36,212 nucleotides of DNA from OFTM382 sp964448185 (GTDB taxonomy: Bacteria > Planctomycetota > Phycisphaerae > Phycisphaerales > UBA1924), in contig CAYUVO010000020.1 of assembly GCA_964448185.1 (NCBI GenBank), positions 1-36,212 on the forward strand, in the 5' to 3' direction. The translations under genes were made by a program, and so were the position numbers. Shown in pieces: positions 23,664 through 31,309 of the stretch; the stretch's first letter is position 1; the number at the start of each line of letters is the position of its first letter. A model generated the notes under the pieces. The model was given only the letters and a program-made list of their open reading frames with translations, was not told the origin of the DNA and did not search any database.

Positions 23664-24362
23664 ATGACCGCCATCGACCCAGGCAAATCCGGGGACCAGC
23701 CAAACGATCTCCAAGCCCCCGGCTGGGAACAATACGAACAGGCTGAGCACTTCCGAACCCAAGAAGACGAGTTCGACGCCTGCACCCAAGGCTTCTGGTT
23801 GTTCCTTGCGACTGAGGTGCTGCTGTTCGCGGGGCTGTTCTGTCTCTACGCCATCTACCGCGCGAAGTATCCTGAGGCCTTCGCCAACGGGTCGCACTCT
23901 CTCGATCCCCTCTATGGCGGGATCAATACCGTCGTCCTGCTCATCTCATCGTTCACCGTCGTGATGGCGGTCCGCTGCGCGCAGCTCAACCAACAACGCT
24001 GGCTCAACATCAATCTCATTATCACGCTGATCTGTGCGTGCATCTTCTTCTTTATCAAGATGAATTTCGAGTACATCCCCAAGCTCAGCGAAGGCAAAGC
24101 CCCGGGCATATTCTTCAGCTACCCCTACGCACACGACCCGCACGAACCCATCTGGTGGTCCATCTACTACATGGCGACCGGTATTCACGCCGCCCACGTC
24201 ATCATCGGGGGGAGTTTGCTGGGCTTTGTGCTCTACCGATCCGTCACCAAACAAGCCTACGGCCCCAAGCACTACACCCTGCTCGAAAACGCGGCGCTCT
24301 ACTGGCACCTCGTTGACCTGATCTGGATCTTCCTCTTCCCCCTGCTCTATCTCATCGACTAG
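23664..24362 (+). CDS. coxC: Cytochrome c oxidase subunit III
   Basis: 232 aa with five membrane helices, the short bacterial form. Recognisable elements are QGFWLFLATEVLLFAGLFCLYAIYR, NTVVLLISSFTVVMAV, YYMATGIHAAHVIIGG and LENAALYWHLVDLIWIFLFPLLYL. The conserved glutamate of the first helix (ATEV) and the WHxVDxIW end are typical. The N-terminal 35 residues are hydrophilic. It begins 47 bases after coxA and is followed after 59 bases by the subunit-IV-like gene. Confidence 0.95.
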   Translation: MTAIDPGKSGDQPNDLQAPGWEQYEQAEHFRTQEDEFDACTQGFWLFLATEVLLFAGLFCLYAIYRAKYPEAFANGSHSLDPLYGGINTVVLLISSFTVVMAVRCAQLNQQRWLNINLIITLICACIFFFIKMNFEYIPKLSEGKAPGIFFSYPYAHDPHEPIWWSIYYMATGIHAAHVIIGGSLLGFVLYRSVTKQAYGPKHYTLLENAALYWHLVDLIWIFLFPLLYLID

Positions 24363-24421
24363 CGAGCGTCTTCATTCGCCTTCATTTCTGACCCCCGCCG
24401 GCCTCCCGCTGGAGCATCGCA

Positions 24422-25198
24422 ATGGCACACGCAACGCACGAATCCGAAGCCCACGAGTTCAACCCGGTGGATCCCCACGGCCAGCACGGACGCATCACTC
24501 ATCACACCTACTCGTGGCAGTTTCTCACCGCCATCCTGCTCATCCTCTTGTTTCTTACCTTCTTCACCATCTTCATAGCTCAGTTGGAAATATGGATCAT
24601 CGAATCGCTCGCGATCCCCATCCCGCACTGGGTCAACGTCGTTATCGCCATGGGCATCGCGACCGTCAAAGCTTCGCTCGTGCTGATGTTCTTCATGGGG
24701 CTGCGTCGAGGCAACCCGGTCAACGTGATGATCTTCCTGTACACGCTCTTTGCGTTCGCCATGTTCTTGGGCTTTACCGCGCTCGATCTCGGAGGCCGGG
24801 GTCACATCTACGAATATAAAGCACACGCCATCATCGAAGGCGGCACCGGAAAATCAATCACCCCCGCGGGCAGTGACAGCGAACTCACCGTGCCTATCAC
24901 GGTCTACGCGAAACAAAAAGAGATCCAACGCCTCCAAGACGAAGAAGGCATGACCGAAGAGCAGGCGTACGCAGTTTGGCTCGAGCACTACAACGAAGGC
25001 CACGAGCACGATCACGGCCCCGAGCACTCCACCGCCGACCAGCACGTCCGCCGCACGGGTCTGACCGCCGGGCTGTTCGATTTCAACGCGCCATCAGACG
25101 ACGGCGCGCATCACGTCTCCGAAGGCGTTGCAGATCACAGCGGCGACGAACACGCAGAGCCGGCCACCGAATACGACACGCCCGCGGGCCACGAGTAA
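24422..25198 (+). CDS. Cytochrome c oxidase subunit IV-like protein with long histidine-rich tail
   Basis: 258 aa. The first 125 residues have three membrane helices (about 30-55, 70-93, 99-123) with VIAMGIATVKASLVLMFFMGLR between them. This is the usual core of prokaryotic oxidase subunit IV (CtaF/CoxD), normally about 100-120 aa in all. The remaining 130 residues are soluble. They include a charged helical stretch (KQKEIQRLQDEEGMTEEQAY) and a tail very rich in His, Asp and Glu (HEHDHGPEH and later HH, DH, DEH groups). The N-terminus is also histidine-rich. Position after coxC supports the call. The function of the tail is unknown. Confidence 0.85.
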   Translation: MAHATHESEAHEFNPVDPHGQHGRITHHTYSWQFLTAILLILLFLTFFTIFIAQLEIWIIESLAIPIPHWVNVVIAMGIATVKASLVLMFFMGLRRGNPVNVMIFLYTLFAFAMFLGFTALDLGGRGHIYEYKAHAIIEGGTGKSITPAGSDSELTVPITVYAKQKEIQRLQDEEGMTEEQAYAVWLEHYNEGHEHDHGPEHSTADQHVRRTGLTAGLFDFNAPSDDGAHHVSEGVADHSGDEHAEPATEYDTPAGHE

Positions 25199-25276
25199 AA
25201 AACTATCACAAACGAACCAGAGCATTCGAGCCCGAATCGAGCTGCCAGTCGCAAGAAGTTCCTTGCGACATCGGCG

Positions 25277-26053
25277 GTGTTGTTCCTCATCGGGATCTCG
25301 CTGACCGCGATGATCGCCCTTCGCCTCGCAGCGCATCAACAAGAGCACGGCAGGACGATTTACGCCTTCTCACCCGTCACCGATACCGAGTTCATCTACG
25401 CGGGTCACAACGTCAATCTTACGAGCATCGCGGCGAGTGACGAGAACCCCCAAGGCAGCGTCCATCTTAAATACGCACAAGAATCGCTCGATCTGAGCGT
25501 GCCGTTTCAGCGTCGTGCGCACACCCAAGACCTCCCGGGTCTGGTTGAATACGAGGACTGGCTGCGGGTGCTCAGGTTTGCCCCGCTCTCGGGATACACG
25601 GGCCAAGAACTTGTCGATGGCATCGAGTCAGGCGAGATCCAAGACCGCCTCTGCGTCGTCGTGCGCATCCCGCGTCAGGGCGTCGATGACCAGACGTGGG
25701 GCCGGGTCTGGAAGCGCGACTGGACGTTCGCCATTCACGAGCTGCTGCCCGATGGCACGATCAACACCGAACGCTGGGCCTATCCCCAAGGCCGACCCTA
25801 CGACGAGAACCCGCCCGAGCAGGTGGGGGGCATCCCCGTGCTCCAGCCCAATTCGTGGCAGCACGACGCAGCCCTCCACGTCATGCCCGTAGGCAGCGGC
25901 CCCAAGATCAGAATCATCGACTCGGCGCTGCGAAGCGTCGGCTGGCCATTCGCTGGAGCGGTCCTCGCGTTCAGCCTTGCGACCGTGTTCGCGGTCCTCG
26001 GCCTGATGCCCTCGCGCAGCGACGTCGAGAAGCGCGTCGGAGCACAAGCCTGA
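25277..26053 (+). CDS. Unknown membrane-anchored protein at the end of the cox cluster
   Basis: 258 aa from GTG 25277; not assigned to a family. One membrane helix at the start (LFLIGISLTAMIALRLA), a periplasmic-looking domain of about 190 residues, and a second helix near the end (WPFAGAVLAFSLATVFAVLGL) before a short basic tail. There are no cysteine, heme or copper motifs. The frame stays open upstream to the previous stop, and residues SRKKFLATSAV just before the GTG look like the natural cytoplasmic side of the first helix. The true start may therefore be a non-standard ATC at 25205, where the reading TNEPEHSS follows, or an ATG lost to a base error. It is the last gene before the terminator at 26.1 kb and probably serves the oxidase. 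Confidence 0.7.
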   Translation: MLFLIGISLTAMIALRLAAHQQEHGRTIYAFSPVTDTEFIYAGHNVNLTSIAASDENPQGSVHLKYAQESLDLSVPFQRRAHTQDLPGLVEYEDWLRVLRFAPLSGYTGQELVDGIESGEIQDRLCVVVRIPRQGVDDQTWGRVWKRDWTFAIHELLPDGTINTERWAYPQGRPYDENPPEQVGGIPVLQPNSWQHDAALHVMPVGSGPKIRIIDSALRSVGWPFAGAVLAFSLATVFAVLGLMPSRSDVEKRVGAQA

Positions 26054-26087
26054 CACGTTTGATGTTGATGATCGAAACGACCTCACA

Positions 26088-26120
26088 ATAAAAAACACCC
26101 CGAACCGTGACGGCTCGGGG
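26088..26120 (-). terminator. Hairpin terminator between convergent genes
   Basis: CCCCGA-A-CCG, loop TGA, CGG-C-TCGGGG: nine pairs around one A-C mismatch. Six As on the left give a TTTTTT run on the minus strand, a strong signal for the OmpA gene transcript. The plus-strand side (GTGTGTGTTTG) is a weaker match, but the hairpin may also end the act-cox transcript. Confidence 0.8.
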
Positions 26121-26171
26121 CGGTGTGTGTTTGCTCGTAGTGGTCGGCGTCAGCGCTGATGAGCTTGCTAA

Positions 26172-27062
26172 TTACTTCGTCGGGTCGGGCTGACGGTTCG
26201 GCGCGCTGCGATTCACATCAACCATGCCGCCCGAGGCGCCCCCGGAGCCCGCCGGTGCAGGTGCGTTTGCGCTGCCTGTGTCCGCAACAAGAAAGATCTC
26301 GACGCGGCGGTTCTGAGCCGTGCCGCTCGATGCGTTGTTGGCGACCGACGGGCGGAACTCGCCCCAGCCCGCAGCCTGAATCTTCGCAGCCGGAACGCCC
26401 ATCGAAACCAATGCCCTGCGAACCGCGATCGCTCGGTGAGCCGACAGGTGCATGTTCGTCGGGTGGCGTCGAGCCGTCCCTGAGCCGATCCGCATGTTGT
26501 CGGTGTGTCCGACGACGCGGATCTCGTAGCTCGCACCCGCGCCGCCCTTGAGCACGCTTGCGAGAGCTGCGAGGCTCTGCTGGGCCGACGCCTTGACCAC
26601 GTCCGAACCCGAGTCGAACGTCAGATCGCTTGCGAACTGCAACATCCCGCGTTGGGCGTCGTAGGTCACCAGATTCGGGTTCTGGGCTGCGAGTTGTTGG
26701 AGCCTGCGATCGGTCGTCGCGTCGAGCGGGCTAAAGCCCAGCCCGGCAATCCTGCCATCGAACTCCGAGATGGTCGCCGCTTGGGCGTCCACGAGTCGTT
26801 GAAGCTCGTTGTTTCGGGATTGGAGGGTGGTGATCGTGGTCGAGCGGACATCGCCGCTGCCCGAGAGCGCCGAAGCGGTCCTTCGGCAATCGTCCAAGGC
26901 CGCCTGGAGCTCCTGATTGCGAGCCGTGAGCACCTTGTTGGAGTCACCGAGTCTGCTGTTTTCGGCGGTGGTCGAGCAACCGCCCAGCGAGCCGAGCCCT
27001 CCGAGCCCGATCGCCAGTGTTCCAACTCCGAGCAGCACACGTTGAGTCGATCGCTTGAGCAT
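26172..27062 (-). CDS. OmpA-family lipoprotein
   Basis: 296 aa. Lipoprotein signal with lipobox LGG-C29. Residues about 35-115 are a helical, probably coiled-coil region (NQELQAALDD, TTITTLQSRNNELQRLVDAQAATISEFDGRI). Residues about 145-265 are the OmpA C-terminal peptidoglycan-binding domain: FDSGSDVV, VVGHTDNMRIG, HLSAHRAIAVRRALVSMGV, AAGWGEFRPSVANNASSGTAQNRRVEIFL. The conserved Asp of HTDN and Arg of NRRVEI that hold the diaminopimelate group are present. It probably links the outer membrane to the wall. The tail is Gly/Pro-rich. The ATG has a very good ribosome site (AAGGAGG with a 6-base spacer). Confidence 0.92.
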   Translation of the reverse strand: MLKRSTQRVLLGVGTLAIGLGGLGSLGGCSTTAENSRLGDSNKVLTARNQELQAALDDCRRTASALSGSGDVRSTTITTLQSRNNELQRLVDAQAATISEFDGRIAGLGFSPLDATTDRRLQQLAAQNPNLVTYDAQRGMLQFASDLTFDSGSDVVKASAQQSLAALASVLKGGAGASYEIRVVGHTDNMRIGSGTARRHPTNMHLSAHRAIAVRRALVSMGVPAAKIQAAGWGEFRPSVANNASSGTAQNRRVEIFLVADTGSANAPAPAGSGGASGGMVDVNRSAPNRQPDPTK

Positions 27063-27080
27063 CCGAGCCCTCCTTCATCC

Positions 27081-27094
27081 GGCGGCCTGCCGCC
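27081..27094 (-). other. GC hairpin in the leader of the OmpA gene
   Basis: GGCGGC-CT-GCCGCC, perfect 6-base arms. It lies just upstream of the AAGGAGG ribosome site of the minus-strand gene. It may stabilise the 5' end of a highly translated mRNA. No known regulator site is recognised. Confidence 0.35.
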
Positions 27095-27185
27095 TGAGAT
27101 TCGTTCAGTTCAGTCAGCGTCCCTACAGGATCGAATCCTATCGTCGCCAGACGTTCTAAGTCATCGGAACCCCGGGACTCTCCGC

Positions 27186-28631
27186 ATGAATCACACCCCC
27201 CCTCCCCCCCTCCCCTCCCGCGCCTCGGCACCTCCCCACCTCTCGCCCCCCTCTAAGCCCGGCGATACGACGTTCTTGCGCCTCGACGCTGCCGGGATTA
27301 ACCATGACGTTGAACCCACCTCGGTGCTTCTCCGGTTCGAGACGCTGACCGATTTGCGTGACCTGGGAAAAAACCCCATTCTCGAGAGCCGATTCGAGCT
27401 CATCGCAAGGGCAACCCCCAATCACATCGATGCTCACCCGCTCGCAGCACGCGCCCATCGGCTGAGCTGCCCACATTCGGTCGTCGTGCCCGGGCTCGTC
27501 AACGCCCACACCCATCTCGATCTGACCTCCATCGGCCCACAACCCATCGACCCCGACGCCCCGTTCGCCGATTGGCTTGCCGAGGTGATGGTCTCTCGGC
27601 CCACCGATCCCGAGGCGCTGGCCTCTGCTGTGCGCACGGGCATAGATCTCTCGCTGGCGGGCGGCGTGATCGCGGTGGGGGACATCGCGGGGTGCCCGTC
27701 CAATGGGCTCAGCGATGCTGCGCCGCTGACGCTCGCACACTCGCCGATGACCGGCGTTTCGTTCGTCGAGTTCTTCGCCATCGGAGCGAGTGAACCCCAC
27801 GCTATCGAATCATTTGAGAAGTTTTTCGATGATCTGTGCGCACGCTGGCCAACGGGGTCTCGTGTGCGTCTGGGTATTTCGCCTCATGCTCCGTACACCG
27901 TGGGGATCGCGGGCTATCGCGCTGCTCGGGAGATCGCCGATCGGCTCGGGCTTGGTGTCTGCACGCATTTGGCCGAATCTATCGAGGAACGCAGCTTTAT
28001 CGCCGATGCCTCGGGGCCTCAGTGTGATCTGCTCGCGAGCTTCGGGCACTGGGACAACGAGCTGCGTGCGATCATTGGTCGGGGCCTGCATCCCATCGAG
28101 CACACGCTCGGGGCGTGGAGACAGGGGACTCACGATTCAACCGAGAAACGCCCGCCGCTGCTTGCGGTGCATCTCAACGATCTGGGCTCGGCGGATCAAC
28201 GCGAGCACCTCGCAGCAATGCTCAAAGCTGCGGGTGTGATTGTGGTCTATTGCCCGAGGGCGAGTGAATACTTCGGGGCCGATCGCGTGCTCGGGCCGCA
28301 CCCGTATCGAGAGTTGCTCGCTGCTGGAGTGAGCGTGTGTCTGGGGACGGATTCGATCATCAATCTGCCGCCCGATCAGGCAGCCCGGGGGATCACGCCC
28401 TGGCACGATGCCCGGCTGTTGGTGTGCCGAGATGAATTGGATCACCAATCAGCGCTCGAAGCGATGACCACGGCTGGAGCTGTCGCGTTGGGGCTGGACC
28501 CTTCGCGGTACACGCTCGCAGCGGGGACGTTCCCAGCGGGTTTGGGGCTCGTGGAGATTCCTGCGAATCCCGGATCTTTGGGGCTGTTCGCCGCCGAGCA
28601 TCCACCTACGCTCTTGCTGAACGGTTGTTAG
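27186..28631 (+). CDS. Amidohydrolase (TRZ/ATZ type), possibly aminodeoxyfutalosine deaminase
   Basis: 481 aa. Metal-dependent hydrolase of the amidohydrolase superfamily. Metal ligands are seen as NAHTHLD (HxH), CTHLAESIEE (His), AVHLND (His) and LGTDSI (Asp). SPHAPYTV and VVYCPRASEYFG match the deaminase branch that removes amino groups from purine-like compounds. That branch includes the aminodeoxyfutalosine deaminase of the futalosine menaquinone pathway, 5-methylthioadenosine deaminase and related enzymes. The substrate is inferred, not shown. The first 30 residues are a proline-rich leader from a C-rich DNA tract and probably disordered. It is divergent from the OmpA gene and 66 bases before resB. 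Confidence 0.85.
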   Translation: MNHTPPPPLPSRASAPPHLSPPSKPGDTTFLRLDAAGINHDVEPTSVLLRFETLTDLRDLGKNPILESRFELIARATPNHIDAHPLAARAHRLSCPHSVVVPGLVNAHTHLDLTSIGPQPIDPDAPFADWLAEVMVSRPTDPEALASAVRTGIDLSLAGGVIAVGDIAGCPSNGLSDAAPLTLAHSPMTGVSFVEFFAIGASEPHAIESFEKFFDDLCARWPTGSRVRLGISPHAPYTVGIAGYRAAREIADRLGLGVCTHLAESIEERSFIADASGPQCDLLASFGHWDNELRAIIGRGLHPIEHTLGAWRQGTHDSTEKRPPLLAVHLNDLGSADQREHLAAMLKAAGVIVVYCPRASEYFGADRVLGPHPYRELLAAGVSVCLGTDSIINLPPDQAARGITPWHDARLLVCRDELDHQSALEAMTTAGAVALGLDPSRYTLAAGTFPAGLGLVEIPANPGSLGLFAAEHPPTLLLNGC

Positions 28632-28697
28632 TCTTGTTTGACAAGAACCGCATCGACTCGGATTCACACAGAGTCAGCGCCTTGTTCGGGGAGTTTC

Positions 28698-31292
28698 ATG
28701 AGCGCAAAGTGGCGACGATCTTTGGCCTGGGATGATGGGCATTTCCCTGCTTGGGCATGGCCCGCAAAGTTTGTTTTGCGCGCGTTCAGCTCGATCTGGC
28801 TCGCGGTTATCCTGCTCAGCTCGGTCTGCATCTACAGCATCCTGGCGAGCATCCCCCTCGGGCTGCTCGTTCAAGGCATCCAGTGGCTCAACGCACTCGC
28901 GGTGCTCATTATCCCGATCGTTTTGGGCGTGGTGGTCGCACGCAAGTTCTCGAAGCGTGTGGTGGTTGCCTTGGGCGTAGCTGTCCTGCTCGGCGCAGCG
29001 TGGTGGTTCTTGCTGTGGCCCAGACTCAACCCGTTGGTATACGAGGGCGCGTCGTGGCGGATGTTCGACGACCTTGCCAAACAATACGCCTCGGTGACGA
29101 TCCGTCGGTTGCCGTCGGTTGAGATGACCGAGCTCGAGTTCTATTCCGCGTGGCCTTTGAAGCTGATCCTGGGCATGTTCATGCTCAACATGGTGACCGC
29201 GACGATTCGACGCATCGAGTTCTCGTTTCTCAACATCGGCGTGCTCACGGTTCACACGGGCATCGTGCTGATCGCCCTCGGCAGCGTGTACTACCAAGGG
29301 CTCAAAAAAGAGGGCGACATCCTCTTGCACGCCTCGCCCACCGCGACCGGCAAACTCGAGCCCGGGCCGGCTTCGACCACGTTCTACGACAACACTTCGC
29401 TGACTCTCTACACCCGACAGAACGGCGACTGGGAACAACGCTACATCACCAAGGTGCCTCGGTACAACAACGTCGCGCTCGGCGTCTTGCCAACTCTGCC
29501 CGAGGGGGAAGCTGGCGGCCAAGCCGCGAGTGGTGCGCTTGCGCTCGCACGCAGGCCCTTGTTCGATCCAGCACTCGACAGCGGACGCACGCTCGATCTG
29601 CCCGTGCCCGGTTCAAATTCGAGTCTCGGGAAGGTTGACGAGGACATCGAGTTTCGGCTCGTGGGATACGCGACGTACGCCGAGCCTCAGCTTGACTGGG
29701 TCGGGGCCGAGCCGCCGATGGGTGCGAGTGATGATTCGCTCAACCCGCTGCGGATTGTGTATCTGACGATCGGAGATGAGGGTGACCCCGATTTCTCGTT
29801 CATCTTGCTCCCGAATCGGCCCGACCAGCGGATCAGTCAGGCGCAGCTCATCGGGCTCGAGTACACGCTCGGGATGGATGACCTCCGGTTCGCAGCGTTG
29901 TCCGAGCCGCTCGCGCCGGGAGTTTCGCAGGGGCTGGTGGTCGAGGTTCCCGCGACGGGCGAGCGCGTAGTCCTCGCGGCACGCGAGGGCGCTTCGCATG
30001 AGGTCAGTGGCTACCGGCTCACCGTTGAAAGCCTGCTCGAAGAGCCGCCGTTCCCGATTATCACCGAGGGATACAAGGGTGCGACCAGCAGCGTTGCGCT
30101 CATCCGCATCGAGCCGCCCGAGGGCGAGGCGTACACGCGGTACGCGTACCACCGCTTCCCGGAGATCGACCAGGACATTCTCGCGGTCGCAGCCGACGGC
30201 AGACCGACCCGACGCGACGCCGACCCGTCGATCCGCATCACGTTTATCGACGCCGATCGGCTCCAGGTGTACTTTGATGAAGCGCCCGAGTCGGGCCGAG
30301 TGCGTGCGATCATCCGACTGCCCGGCGGCCGGGTGCGCACACAAACCAACTTGCCGCCCAACGCCAGGCTCGAAGACGTGTTCGCGGGTTTCGAGAACGC
30401 TCCAAGCGGAACCGACGTGCCGGTGATGAGCCTCGAAGTCGCGCACCGCTGGGCGCACGCTCGTGAGTTTGCGCGTCCCGTGCCCGTGGCTGCGGGCGAG
30501 CAGAATGGTCGGTTCATTGGGACCCACGACAAGGCGATGCTCGCGGTTGAAGTCAGCGCCAAGCGTTCAGCGATCGACCCTCACAGCGGCCCGTGGTCCA
30601 CCATTGTGTGGCTTCCATTTACAAGATACCTCGGCAGCGAATCAGAAAAGGTTCGCACGATTAGCATCCCGGGCACGACAGGGCGAACCATCCAGCTCGC
30701 GTTCGGCAGGCGTCAGCATGCGTTGTCGAACTTCTCGCTTCGGCTCGACGAGTTCGAGATGATTCCCTACGAGCACGGCGGACCTCCCAGAGACTTCCGC
30801 TCGATCGTCCATGTGCTCCCGTTTGACGCCAAGCTCGAAGCGTTTACCGCCGAGGTGAGCCTCAACTATCCGTTGCGTGCGCCCCACCGTGAGCACACCG
30901 AAGCGCCCGAGATCGTGGACTTTGTGCGAAGGTTCGTGCTCGGGCTGAGCCCGAATCAGCTCAAGCTCTCGCAGGCTGGCTGGGACGCGAGCACATGGCG
31001 ACAGTCTGAGGCACAGATCGGCCAACCCGGTTCGTCGATCGAACAGCCTTATGTGTTGTTTACAATCCTCGGCGTGGGCAACAACCCGGGCATCTCGGTG
31101 ATCGCACTCGGCGGCGTGTGCATGGCGCTCGGTATCCCGTGGGCGTTTTATATCAAGCCACTCGTGCTCAGGCGTCGGGGCGACAGACTCGCCAAAGAGG
31201 CTGCCGATGCCCGCAAAGACGAGCAAAGATCATCTCAGTCATCCGAATCTCCAGCCCCCACAGCCTCATCCGAACTCCCCGTCAACGTCTAG
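28698..31292 (+). CDS. resB: Cytochrome c biogenesis protein ResB (CcsB/Ccs1), very long form
   Basis: 864 aa. System II cytochrome c maturation partner of CcsA. The N-terminal part has several membrane helices, among them SSIWLAVILLSSVCIYSILASIPLG and NIGVLTVHTGIVLIALGSVYY, where the histidine is a heme-ligand candidate typical of ResB. A periplasmic region of about 570 residues follows. One last helix (NNPGISVIALGGVCMALGIPWAFYI) precedes a basic, disordered tail. Usual ResB is about 450-600 aa, so the periplasmic domain is enlarged. GGGGAG lies 4 bases before the ATG at 28698. ccsA begins 17 bases after the stop. Confidence 0.88.
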   Translation: MSAKWRRSLAWDDGHFPAWAWPAKFVLRAFSSIWLAVILLSSVCIYSILASIPLGLLVQGIQWLNALAVLIIPIVLGVVVARKFSKRVVVALGVAVLLGAAWWFLLWPRLNPLVYEGASWRMFDDLAKQYASVTIRRLPSVEMTELEFYSAWPLKLILGMFMLNMVTATIRRIEFSFLNIGVLTVHTGIVLIALGSVYYQGLKKEGDILLHASPTATGKLEPGPASTTFYDNTSLTLYTRQNGDWEQRYITKVPRYNNVALGVLPTLPEGEAGGQAASGALALARRPLFDPALDSGRTLDLPVPGSNSSLGKVDEDIEFRLVGYATYAEPQLDWVGAEPPMGASDDSLNPLRIVYLTIGDEGDPDFSFILLPNRPDQRISQAQLIGLEYTLGMDDLRFAALSEPLAPGVSQGLVVEVPATGERVVLAAREGASHEVSGYRLTVESLLEEPPFPIITEGYKGATSSVALIRIEPPEGEAYTRYAYHRFPEIDQDILAVAADGRPTRRDADPSIRITFIDADRLQVYFDEAPESGRVRAIIRLPGGRVRTQTNLPPNARLEDVFAGFENAPSGTDVPVMSLEVAHRWAHAREFARPVPVAAGEQNGRFIGTHDKAMLAVEVSAKRSAIDPHSGPWSTIVWLPFTRYLGSESEKVRTISIPGTTGRTIQLAFGRRQHALSNFSLRLDEFEMIPYEHGGPPRDFRSIVHVLPFDAKLEAFTAEVSLNYPLRAPHREHTEAPEIVDFVRRFVLGLSPNQLKLSQAGWDASTWRQSEAQIGQPGSSIEQPYVLFTILGVGNNPGISVIALGGVCMALGIPWAFYIKPLVLRRRGDRLAKEAADARKDEQRSSQSSESPAPTASSELPVNV

Positions 31293-31309
31293 GTATCAGG
31301 ACACTCCTC

